Shown: in pieces, positions 6,452-12,362 of the stretch
How positions within the stretch are numbered: position 1 is the stretch's first letter
Layout: the number at the start of each line of letters is the position of its first letter
Made by a program: the position numbers and the translations under genes
From: an uncultured Clostridia bacterium
GTDB lineage: Bacteria > Bacillota > Clostridia > Christensenellales > CAG-138
DNA: 16,967 nt
Reading direction: 5' to 3'
Assembly: GCA_937894955.1 (NCBI GenBank)
Contig: CALAXO010000183.1
Location: 1-16,967, forward strand
The notes under the pieces: model-generated
Told to the model about the DNA's origin: nothing
Seen by the model: the letters and a program-made list of their open reading frames with translations, nothing else
Database searches by the model: none

Positions 6452-7087
6452 ATGGAAACACAAAAGCCGAAAACTTACGGCTACGCCCGCGTCTCAGGCG
6501 CGGATCAGAACGAGGCGCGTCAGCTGACCGCCTTTCATGAACTCGGCATTCCGCCCGAATGCATTTTCACGGATAAACAATCCGGCAAGGATTTCAATCG
6601 GCCGCAATACAGGCGGCTTGTGAAAAAGCTTCGCCCCGGCGACCTGCTGTATGTGCTGAGCATCGACCGACTCGGCAGGGATTACGAGGAAATCGGGCGG
6701 CAATGGCGCATTTTAACGAAGGAAAAAGGTGTTGACATCTGCGTTATTGACATGCCTCTGCTTGACACGCGGCAGGGCAAGGATCTTATGGGAACGTTTA
6801 TTGCGGATCTCGTGCTTCAAATTCTTTCATTCGTTGCACAAAGCGAACGCGAAAACATCAAAAAGAGGCAGGCGCAGGGTATCGCCGCCGCAAAGCAGCG
6901 CGGTGTTCGGTTCGGAAGACCCGAAAAACCCCTCCCTGAGGATTTCGGAGAACTCGTGCTGCGTTGGGAAAGCAAGGATCTGTCATTCGAAGCCGTTCTT
7001 CGAATGTGCGGCATGAGTCAGGCAACGTTCTATCGGCGGCTGCGCGACTTTCGGAGCGAGTCCGAAGAGTCTCGTGACGATTCGTAA
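6452..7087 (+). CDS. Serine recombinase, DNA invertase/resolvase family (Hin/Tn3-resolvase type)
   Basis: This 211-residue protein resembles small serine recombinases that cut DNA with 2-bp staggered breaks and a covalent phosphoserine link. The catalytic set is complete: YGYARVSGADQN gives R13 and nucleophile S15, then R50 (FNRPQY), D72, R73 and R76 (SIDRLGRD). This is the spacing of gamma-delta resolvase shifted by five. A long E helix follows (QSERENIKKRQAQGIAAAK), then GVRFGRP and a C-terminal helix-turn-helix (FEAVLRMCGMSQATFYRRL) of the invertase type. The ATG at 6452 is chosen because GGAGG lies at 6439-6443; the open frame extends to 6281 without support. No transposase or terminal repeats are nearby. 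Two inverted candidate crossover sites follow within 30 bases, so DNA inversion is the likely role, although resolvase function cannot be excluded. Confidence 0.92.
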   Translation: METQKPKTYGYARVSGADQNEARQLTAFHELGIPPECIFTDKQSGKDFNRPQYRRLVKKLRPGDLLYVLSIDRLGRDYEEIGRQWRILTKEKGVDICVIDMPLLDTRQGKDLMGTFIADLVLQILSFVAQSERENIKKRQAQGIAAAKQRGVRFGRPEKPLPEDFGELVLRWESKDLSFEAVLRMCGMSQATFYRRLRDFRSESEESRDDS

Positions 7088-7115
7088 TGAATTCGCATTG
7101 AAAAAGGAACCTTTA

Positions 7116-7135
7116 TCAAAAAGTGTACTTTCCGA
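7116..7135 (+). repeat. Left candidate recombination site (inverted repeat L)
   Basis: The sequence is TCAAAAAGT-GT-ACTTTCCGA: two 9-base arms in inverted orientation around a GT centre at 7125-7126. With flanking TTA the outer arm reads TTATCAAAAA, the same as the start of a Hin (hix) half-site as I remember it. It matches the reverse complement of the right site at 17 of 20 positions. Alternatively it could be an operator for a regulator. Confidence 0.55.
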
Positions 7136-7154
7136 CAGCGGTTCCGATACAACG

Positions 7155-7183
7155 ATTATACAACCAAAAACAAGTTAAGTCAA
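7155..7183 (-). promoter_or_regulatory. Leftward promoter inside the candidate invertible segment
   Basis: On the minus strand, TTGACT (7183-7178) lies exactly 17 bases from perfect TATAAT (7160-7155). It points to the 3' end of the recombinase gene, so in this orientation it would make antisense RNA. After inversion it would face the 7342 operon. Confidence 0.6.
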
Positions 7184-7240
7184 GCATTTCGACACCGTTT
7201 CAGTGAATTTTTTCAGTTTCACTTCTCACGACCTGATAAA

Positions 7241-7269
7241 TTGACAACCGAATACCATCGAAATATTCT
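7241..7269 (+). promoter_or_regulatory. Rightward promoter for the envelope-protein operon
   Basis: TTGACA (7241-7246) lies exactly 17 bases from TATTCT (7264-7269). The predicted start falls within the right recombination site, leaving a leader of about 65 bases before the TTG start at 7342. The -10 is weaker than that of the leftward promoter in the same segment. Confidence 0.6.
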
Positions 7270-7272
7270 CTC

Positions 7273-7292
7273 TCAAAAAGTACACCTTTTGA
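7273..7292 (-). repeat. Right candidate recombination site (inverted repeat R)
   Basis: The plus strand reads TCAAAAAGT-AC-ACCTTTTGA, a near-palindrome with a 2-base centre at 7282-7283. Its reverse complement has the same GT centre as the left site and matches it at 17 of 20 positions. The equal 9-2-9 layout of both sites is what serine recombinases with 2-bp overlaps require. Confidence 0.55.
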
Positions 7293-7341
7293 AGCAGGGT
7301 TTTGATTACTCGCACCTTAAATCCGAAAGGGGGAACACATT

Positions 7342-7953
7342 TTGACCAAGAGAACCGTTGAGAGTGCCTGCGGCAATTGTCGTTTAAAAGGCAGTTTGCC
7401 TTTTATTGCCATGCTTTTGGGCGCGCTCATACTCGCTGCATCGTTCCTTTTGCCGTTCGGAACGGCAAGGAAGGAATATCGTGAATGGCTGTCCGCAGCG
7501 CCGGACAGGGTTTACGATGAGGAACTCAACATGACCCGCAGAGATGCAATCAATCTTTCGCTGATTGAAATTGCACGCGCATTCGGCAAAGCGGGCAATT
7601 CAGACAGCAGCTTTTCAATGGGTACCATTATCGCTGCCGCTGTATTCGCTTTACTGACGCTTCTGTTCGCCGTGCTTAAAAAGCCGATACCCGCAATCGT
7701 TTTCACAATGCTTGCATTCGGCACATTTCTGCTGATTCTGAAGGATTTTGACCTTCGCGGTACATTTTCCGAAAGCAGCAGCTATAAGCTCGGCTGCGCA
7801 TGTTGGTTTGCGTTCATCGGGATTGCAGCCGAAATGTTCGGCTCAATACTGACGCTTGCCGAGAGGGCAAAAATGAAAAAACTTCACATAATCGACGGCG
7901 GTACCGCAGCAAATTTCGCCGATGCCGCCGCCGAATCCGAGAAAGGAGAATAA
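7342..7953 (+). CDS. Four-TM hypothetical membrane protein (TTG start)
   Basis: I do not recognise a family for this 203-residue protein. Hydrophobic segments lie at about 21-40, 94-112, 115-133 and 149-171. A polar extracytoplasmic or loop region spans 41-90. A CGNC pair of cysteines is at 10-13, and a charged tail follows residue 172. The TTG start is supported by AAAGGGGG at 7326-7333, eight bases upstream; the next in-frame ATG falls inside the first membrane segment. It is the first gene after the candidate invertible promoter, and the next gene begins six bases past its stop, so the two are cotranscribed. A membrane-associated envelope role is inferred only from topology and neighbours. 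Confidence 0.75.
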   Translation: MTKRTVESACGNCRLKGSLPFIAMLLGALILAASFLLPFGTARKEYREWLSAAPDRVYDEELNMTRRDAINLSLIEIARAFGKAGNSDSSFSMGTIIAAAVFALLTLLFAVLKKPIPAIVFTMLAFGTFLLILKDFDLRGTFSESSSYKLGCACWFAFIGIAAEMFGSILTLAERAKMKKLHIIDGGTAANFADAAAESEKGE

Positions 7954-7959
7954 ATAATA

Positions 7960-8466
7960 ATGGGTGGATTCTTTAAAGGATTTTTCAAGTTCCTTGCAGT
8001 GCTTGTCATTGCTGCCGCCGTTGTTGTCTGCGTTATCGTTTTCTGCGTGTCGAAGTCCCAAAAGGACTCCGAGCCTTCGGAAACTCCGAACATCGCACAA
8101 ACAGAGACCGTCCGAACCGAAAAGCCGCGCACTTCCGATAAAACGGAACAGTCCGGCAAGGATGATAAAGACAGCAGCAAGCCTACGGAAAAACCGGATG
8201 CTTCCGACGGTGTTGACCCGGATTTTCGCGCCGCAATGGACGAGTATGAAGCTTTCATAGATGAGTACGTAAAATTCATTAAGAAGTACGAAAAAGAGGG
8301 CAAACCCGTATCCATGCTTGCCGACTACACAAAGATGATGACCGAATACTCCGAATTTGCCGCGGCAATGGCAAAGTATGAAAGTGAAGAGCTTTCCGAT
8401 GCCGATGCGGCATATCTCATTCAGGTTAATGCCCGCGTGCAGGCAAAACTGCTGACATTGAACTGA
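7960..8466 (+). CDS. Single-TM hypothetical protein with extracytoplasmic helical domain (DUF6591-like)
   Basis: This 168-residue protein has a hydrophobic anchor at about 10-30, then a 55-residue low-complexity linker rich in Ser, Thr, Glu, Lys and Pro. A C-terminal helical domain (about 89-168) is rich in Tyr, Glu and Met: DPDFRAAMDEYEAFIDEYV, YTKMMTEYSEFAAAMAKYE, then DADAAYLIQVNARVQAKLL. It resembles the domain I know as DUF6591 in clostridial lipoproteins and membrane proteins, whose function is unknown; I could not check this. The anchor contains cysteines but no clean lipobox. AAAGGAGA at 7942-7949 overlaps the end of the upstream gene, which indicates coupling. It probably faces the outside of the membrane. 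Confidence 0.75.
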   Translation: MGGFFKGFFKFLAVLVIAAAVVVCVIVFCVSKSQKDSEPSETPNIAQTETVRTEKPRTSDKTEQSGKDDKDSSKPTEKPDASDGVDPDFRAAMDEYEAFIDEYVKFIKKYEKEGKPVSMLADYTKMMTEYSEFAAAMAKYESEELSDADAAYLIQVNARVQAKLLTLN

Positions 8467-8502
8467 GCTCTGTCAGCGTTATCACACACAAACGACCATA
8501 CA

Positions 8503-8555
8503 GCTGCGTTCCGAACCGATTCGTGCAGCAAATCACGAATGCCGGGGAACGCAGC
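8503..8555 (+). other. Long two-tier hairpin between the DUF6591-like and lipoprotein genes
   Basis: The outer arms GCTGCGTTCC (8503-8512) and GGAACGCAGC (8546-8555) are perfectly complementary. The inner arms ATTCGTG (8519-8525) and CACGAAT (8534-8540) are also perfect, with an internal loop between tiers. No T tract follows, so it is not a typical terminator. It could be an RNA-processing or stability element that separates expression of the lipoprotein from the upstream genes. I see no promoter in this 134-base gap. Confidence 0.65.
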
Positions 8556-8600
8556 CGCAAACATCATTAAAACATATCAATTAAACGGAGGAAATTAATC

Positions 8601-9998
8601 ATGTTAAAGAAAATTCTCGCAATGCTGCTGGCATTTGTAATGATGCTCAGCCTTACCGCCTGCGGCGGAAACAAACACGCAGACAACGACGCCGAACCCG
8701 ATGACGGAAAAAAACAGGAACGTGTGACCGAGGAACCGGAGGAAACCGAGGAGCCGGAAGAGACGAAAGAACCGGAGCGTGAGGAATTCGATGAATTCAA
8801 GCAAACTGCGACAATCGAAGAAACCATACTTTATGACGACAATGACATTATTATCACGGCAAAGAATCTCACCTATGAATACAGCGGAGTAAATCTCAGC
8901 GTGCAGCTTGAAAACAACCGCGATGAGGATCTCAAGTTCTCGTCCGGTTCGTGCAACTCAGTAAACGGATACATGCTGTCCGTCGGGAATCTGTACTGTG
9001 ACGTTGCTTCCGGCAAGAAAGCTAACGAAGAAATGTATTTCAGCTACAATGAAATGAGGTTGCACGGAATTTATGAACTTGCCGAATTAGGTCTTCAATT
9101 CACCGTTGCAGGTGATGACGATTTTGAGTTGAGCACTGATTCCGTCATTCTCAAAACTTCCGCCTTCGATTCATACACGTTCAATCCCAAAGGCTTCCAA
9201 GACACTGTAATAAGCGATGCTGCAAAAGGTGAATTAGAATACAGCGTTGACTTTTTTGACACCAAGGAACTTTATAACTCCTCCGGAATCAGCCTCGTTT
9301 CACAGACGATAGTCACCACAGATGACGAGCAACAGCTTTTCCTTGAATTTGTAAATGATTCAAGTAAGACGATTATCGTAAGTATTGATCGGACAGCCCT
9401 TAACGGACTTGTTCTTAACAGCGGCTGCTGGACATGGGAAATGCTCAGCCCATCAACCCATCGTGTTATTGCAATAGATCTCGAATCAGCCATTGGGACT
9501 GAATACCGTGAAGCCTTAGGAATCACTGAAATCGGCTCTTTTTCGTTTGATATTGTCCTCAAAAACATTGAATTTGATGTCATAGAAGAAAACGAACGCG
9601 TCAGCATAAATGTTTCCGATGTTTCCGCTCCGTTTGATAAAACAGGGATCGAAGCGTATAACAATGACGGAATGTGTATTGTGTTCAAAGGTTTCATCAA
9701 AGACCCGTTCGAATACAGCGATGACGTCCACGCCTTGTTTATTGTTGAGAATTCAGCCGGGGAAGAACGATTTGTTGATGTTAACTATGATACGCTCTCG
9801 ATAAACGGTTTTATGGTAGATTTCATTTGTTATTCGCAAACCCTCCTGGACGGCGAATTCGCAATTCTTGATATCGAAATCTACGATGAACTCGATATTG
9901 ATGATTTCTCCGATATTACAGAGCTGGAATTTGAGCTTGAAATTCGAGATGAGGACTACCATAAAGTCAGCGAACCGACAATAACCGTTCATTTCTGA
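8601..9998 (+). CDS. Hypothetical lipoprotein
   Basis: This 465-residue protein starts with a lipoprotein signal peptide: MLKK, a hydrophobic stretch to residue 17, then lipobox LTAC with the lipidated cysteine at C21. A very acidic Pro/Glu/Thr-rich spacer (about 27-65, with EEPEETEEPEETKEPE) separates the anchor from the rest. The remainder is acidic, rich in beta-type sequence and Asp/Glu/Ser/Tyr. It appears to contain repeated modules of about 120-130 residues (for instance ITAKNLTYEYSGVNLSVQLE near 90 and FVNDSSKTIIVSIDRTALNG near 250). I do not recognise the family; the modules resemble the immunoglobulin-like folds of clostridial surface lipoproteins. GGAGG at 8587-8591 sets the start. 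It is probably displayed outside the membrane. Confidence 0.8.
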   Translation: MLKKILAMLLAFVMMLSLTACGGNKHADNDAEPDDGKKQERVTEEPEETEEPEETKEPEREEFDEFKQTATIEETILYDDNDIIITAKNLTYEYSGVNLSVQLENNRDEDLKFSSGSCNSVNGYMLSVGNLYCDVASGKKANEEMYFSYNEMRLHGIYELAELGLQFTVAGDDDFELSTDSVILKTSAFDSYTFNPKGFQDTVISDAAKGELEYSVDFFDTKELYNSSGISLVSQTIVTTDDEQQLFLEFVNDSSKTIIVSIDRTALNGLVLNSGCWTWEMLSPSTHRVIAIDLESAIGTEYREALGITEIGSFSFDIVLKNIEFDVIEENERVSINVSDVSAPFDKTGIEAYNNDGMCIVFKGFIKDPFEYSDDVHALFIVENSAGEERFVDVNYDTLSINGFMVDFICYSQTLLDGEFAILDIEIYDELDIDDFSDITELEFELEIRDEDYHKVSEPTITVHF

Positions 9999-10035
9999 TT
10001 CTGCCGTTTCAGCGTTTAAATAAAGGAGGCTCTCC

Positions 10036-10197
10036 ATGGCAAGACAAACGCGCAGCGACTGCACCGTCGGCGCATTTGAAAAAAAGCACGGGCTGCCCCC
10101 GGGCACAATTCGAAACAAAGACGGGCGGGACACTCGCAGCGACAAATTGATCGGCACCATACGCCGTGAAGGCGAGAAAAAAGGCGGAAAGCGGTAA
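10036..10197 (+). CDS. Small basic protein (53 residues) with duplicated TRSD motif
   Basis: AAAGGAGG (10023-10029) lies ahead of an ATG at 10036, and the frame closes at TAA 10195-10197. The 53-residue product is strongly basic and contains two related stretches: TRSDCTVGAFEKK (5-17) and TRSDKLIGTIRRE (33-45), joined by HGLPPGTIRNKDGRD. The pattern TRSD-x-x-(V/I)-G-x-(F/I) therefore occurs twice. I recall similar small hypothetical proteins in Clostridia but no function. The basic charge suggests nucleic-acid binding, which is inference only. It follows the lipoprotein gene by 37 bases and precedes two strong hairpins, so it is probably the last gene of the operon. Confidence 0.75.
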   Translation: MARQTRSDCTVGAFEKKHGLPPGTIRNKDGRDTRSDKLIGTIRREGEKKGGKR

Positions 10198-10239
10198 AGC
10201 ATTAACCGCACAGTCTCCATCGGGTTCATCCCGTCGTCC

Positions 10240-10298
10240 GCGGTACATCGGCAAAGCCGATGTACCGCACAAGCCCCCGACAAATTGTCGGGGGCTTG
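10240..10298. terminator. Two adjacent perfect hairpins ending the accessory operon
   Basis: The first hairpin, GCGGTACATCGGC (10240-10252) with GCCGATGTACCGC (10256-10268), has 13 paired bases and a 3-base loop. The second, CAAGCCCCCGACAA (10270-10283) with TTGTCGGGGGCTTG (10285-10298), has 14 complementary bases. Only one base lies between them. The tail ATTTATAGG is a weak T tract. The pair probably acts as a terminator for the rightward operon and may also stop convergent proS transcription. Confidence 0.65.
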
Positions 10299-10375
10299 AT
10301 TTATAGGCTCGGTCGATTTCGTTTTTTTGAAAAACCCGTGTCGACTTCACTTTATTTTCATGTTAACAGCTCTTA

Positions 10376-11815
10376 TTAATAGCTCTTTGCAAAATATGTC
10401 ATTGCTTTTGCTTTTTTGCCGCAGCAAACACAGGTATCGCTGCCGATATCGTCGGCATCAAAGGGCATGCAGCGAGTGGTTGCGCCCGTCATTTCCTTAA
10501 TTTTATCTTCACATGCACGGTCGCCGCACCACATTGCCTTTACAAATCCGTTTTGAACGCCCGCATTAAGCTCGTCCATATTCTTTGCAACGACAGTATG
10601 CGCAATACGATTTTCTTTTGCGCGATTATACATATCGTTCTGAACGGTATCAAACAGCTGTTTGAGCGTGTCTGCAAGGCCGTCGATGGAAACAAAGAGT
10701 TTTTCGTGCGTATCGCGGCGAACAAGAACAACCCGGTTGTTTTCGATATCCTTCGGACCGATTTCAAGACGAACGGGCACGCCCTTCATCTCCCACTGAT
10801 TAAACTTCCAACCCGCGCTCTGGTCGCTGTCGTCGAGTTCAACGCGAATACCTGCATCGGAAAGCATCTTCTTCAGCTCATATGCCTTGTCGAGGACGCC
10901 GGGCTTATGCTGCGCAATGGGCAGGATGATGAGCTGCACGGGTGCAATGCACGGCGGGAACATCAGGCCGCGGTCGTCGCCGTGAGTCATGATAAGGCCG
11001 CCGATCATGCGGGTGCTGACACCCCAGCTCGTTGTGAAGCAGTATTCATGCCTGCCCTCGCGGCTGAGATAAGTGATGTCGTATGCCTTTGCAAAATGGT
11101 CGCCGAGATTGTGGCTTGTGCCCATCTGCAAAGCTTTTCCGTCCTGCATCATCGCCTCAAGGGTGTAGGTTGCTTCCGCGCCCGCGAATTTCTCTTTTTC
11201 GCTCTTTCTGCCGCAGATAACGGGGATTGCAAGCACGTTCTCCATAAAGTCACGGTAAACTTCAAGCATGCGCTCGGTTTCTTCCTGTGCTTCCTCGGCG
11301 GTTGCGTGCGCGGTGTGACCCTCCTGCCAAAGGAATTCGCTCGTGCGCAGGAAGGGGCGGGTGTTCTTTTCCCATCTCACAACGTTTGCCCACTGGTTAT
11401 AGAGCAGAGGCAAATCGCGATAGGACTGAATCCATTTTGAATACATTGAGCATATGATGGTTTCACTCGTGGGGCGAACGCAGAGACGCTCCGCAAGCTT
11501 TTCTTCACCGCCCTGAGTGACCCATGCAACCTCGGGCGCAAAGCCTTCAACATGATCCTTCTCTTTTTGAAGCAGGTGTTCGGGGATGAACAGCGGAAAA
11601 TATGCGTTTTTATGCCCTGTCGCCTTAAAGCGCGTATCAAGTTCATGCTGCATAAGTTCCCACACTGCGTAACCGTAGGGTTTTATGACCATGCAGCCCT
11701 TAACCTCGGAATAGTCAACCATGTCGGACTTCAGAATGATATCCGTGTACCACTGCGGAAAATCTTCGGTTCGGGACGCGATATGCGTAACGAATTCTTC
11801 TTTTTGTTTTGCCAT
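10376..11815 (-). CDS. proS: Prolyl-tRNA synthetase, type 3 (archaeal/eukaryotic-like)
   Basis: This 479-residue class II aminoacyl-tRNA synthetase charges tRNA-Pro with proline in the cytoplasm. It shows the type 3 layout. After FPQWYTDIILKSDMVDYSEV come the class II core motifs, with RPTSETIICSMYSKWIQSYR and motif 2 FLRTSEFLWQEGHTAHAT. Motif 3 lies near THGDDRGLMFPPCIAPVQ, which leads into the anticodon-binding domain. The C-terminus is a cysteine-containing zinc-type domain (MWCGDRACEDK, later DTCVCCGKKAKAMTYFAKSY) ending in the Tyr usual for this type. There is no YbaK-like editing insert. The ATG at 11815 has GGAGG at 11826-11830; the longer open frame to 12076 is T-box leader RNA read as protein. 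Regulation by the T-box leader is evident. Confidence 0.96.
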   Translation of the reverse strand: MAKQKEEFVTHIASRTEDFPQWYTDIILKSDMVDYSEVKGCMVIKPYGYAVWELMQHELDTRFKATGHKNAYFPLFIPEHLLQKEKDHVEGFAPEVAWVTQGGEEKLAERLCVRPTSETIICSMYSKWIQSYRDLPLLYNQWANVVRWEKNTRPFLRTSEFLWQEGHTAHATAEEAQEETERMLEVYRDFMENVLAIPVICGRKSEKEKFAGAEATYTLEAMMQDGKALQMGTSHNLGDHFAKAYDITYLSREGRHEYCFTTSWGVSTRMIGGLIMTHGDDRGLMFPPCIAPVQLIILPIAQHKPGVLDKAYELKKMLSDAGIRVELDDSDQSAGWKFNQWEMKGVPVRLEIGPKDIENNRVVLVRRDTHEKLFVSIDGLADTLKQLFDTVQNDMYNRAKENRIAHTVVAKNMDELNAGVQNGFVKAMWCGDRACEDKIKEMTGATTRCMPFDADDIGSDTCVCCGKKAKAMTYFAKSY

Positions 11816-11881
11816 TGAAATATTTCCTCCGTTGTTATTAATAATTCCGTTAAGAATAATAAGAGCATCTGACTTTTGCTC

Positions 11882-12153
11882 AAAAAAAGCACCCGTGCGA
11901 AAAAATTCACAAGGGCGCGTTAAGCACTGTACCACCTTATTTCGCGGAGTGGGACACTCCGCCTCTAAAGTTGTAACGCACTTCTGCGCGGAAAATTGCG
12001 GAACACTGCAAGCCGCAAACGGCTCAATGCACTTTACTTTCCCGTGCTCATGGGCGGGATAACCGAACGCGGACATCTGCTCGCACCTAATGCAGACTCT
12101 CTGTGCTCCGTTGAGCGCGGTTTTTGCCCATTCATCGCGAAAAAATCAATTGA
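11882..12153 (-). promoter_or_regulatory. T-box leader (tRNA-Pro-sensing riboswitch) with terminator for proS
   Basis: From the predicted start near 12153, the minus strand shows stem I with AGAGAG (12102-12097) and the distal loop element TTAGGTGCGA (12090-12081) inside a TCTGC/GCAGA stem. A specifier region reads ATCCCGCCCATGAGC (12060-12046), where the candidate codons CCC, CCG and CCC are all proline. The T-box sequence follows as AAGGTGGTACAGTG (11938-11924 area). The terminator GCGCCC...GGGTGC (11918-11889) follows with one mismatch and a loop of Ts, then TTTTTTT (11888-11882). Uncharged tRNA-Pro would pair with the specifier and with TGGT, stabilise the antiterminator, and allow proS transcription. 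Confidence 0.9.
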
Positions 12154-12159
12154 CAGCCT

Positions 12160-12188
12160 ATTATAACATTCGGCGGGGGCTGTGTCAA
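12160..12188 (-). promoter_or_regulatory. Perfect consensus sigma-A promoter of the proS T-box transcript
   Basis: On the minus strand, TTGACA (12188-12183) is separated by exactly 17 bases from TATAAT (12165-12160). Transcription would start near 12153 and give a leader of about 340 bases before proS. A strong promoter fits regulation by premature termination. Confidence 0.9.
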
Positions 12189-12284
12189 TGCGGAAAAATG
12201 CAGGATTCGGGGTTATTGAGAAAAGCTTTATGCTCCCGCACCCGGCCACATTTTGTTTTTCGTTTTCGGGTTTTAAATATATCT

Positions 12285-12312
12285 TTGTTTTCCCTTCCGT
12301 TCCTGTTATAAT
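12285..12312 (+). promoter_or_regulatory. Promoter of the GTPase-nuclease fusion gene (extended -10)
   Basis: A perfect TATAAT (12307-12312) is preceded by TG one base upstream, an extended -10. The -35 is weak (TTGTTT at 12285-12290, 16-base spacing). The predicted start leaves a leader of about 45 bases before the ATG at 12363. Confidence 0.6.
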
Positions 12313-12362
12313 TACCTTGAAATGAAGTTCGGCCGCATTTGCGGCAAAACAGGCGGATGTTT

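Larger units (their letters stand above)
7116..7292. other. Candidate invertible promoter segment flanked by inverted recombination sites
   Basis: The segment is bounded by two 20-bp sites whose 2-bp centres (GT and AC) are in inverted orientation and 157 bp apart. It contains a rightward promoter (7241-7269) toward the envelope-protein operon and a leftward promoter (7155-7183). The serine recombinase gene ends 28 bases upstream. Inversion would exchange which promoter faces the operon. The sites and promoters are visible in the sequence; inversion is inference. At 157 bp the segment is much shorter than the roughly 1-kb Hin segment. Confidence 0.5.

Noticed and set aside
7116..7292. Terminal inverted repeats of a small transposon-derived element
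   Set aside because: I see no target-site duplication, and the equal 9-2-9 palindromic structure of each end fits recombinase sites better, though this cannot be fully excluded.
10553..11440. 295-codon plus-strand open frame opposite proS
   Set aside because: It is fully antisense to a clear prolyl-tRNA synthetase gene, has no convincing ribosome binding site, and its translation resembles no protein family.
11816..12076. N-terminal extension of prolyl-tRNA synthetase
   Set aside because: The sequence is T-box leader and terminator RNA; the family start is at 11815 with a good ribosome binding site.
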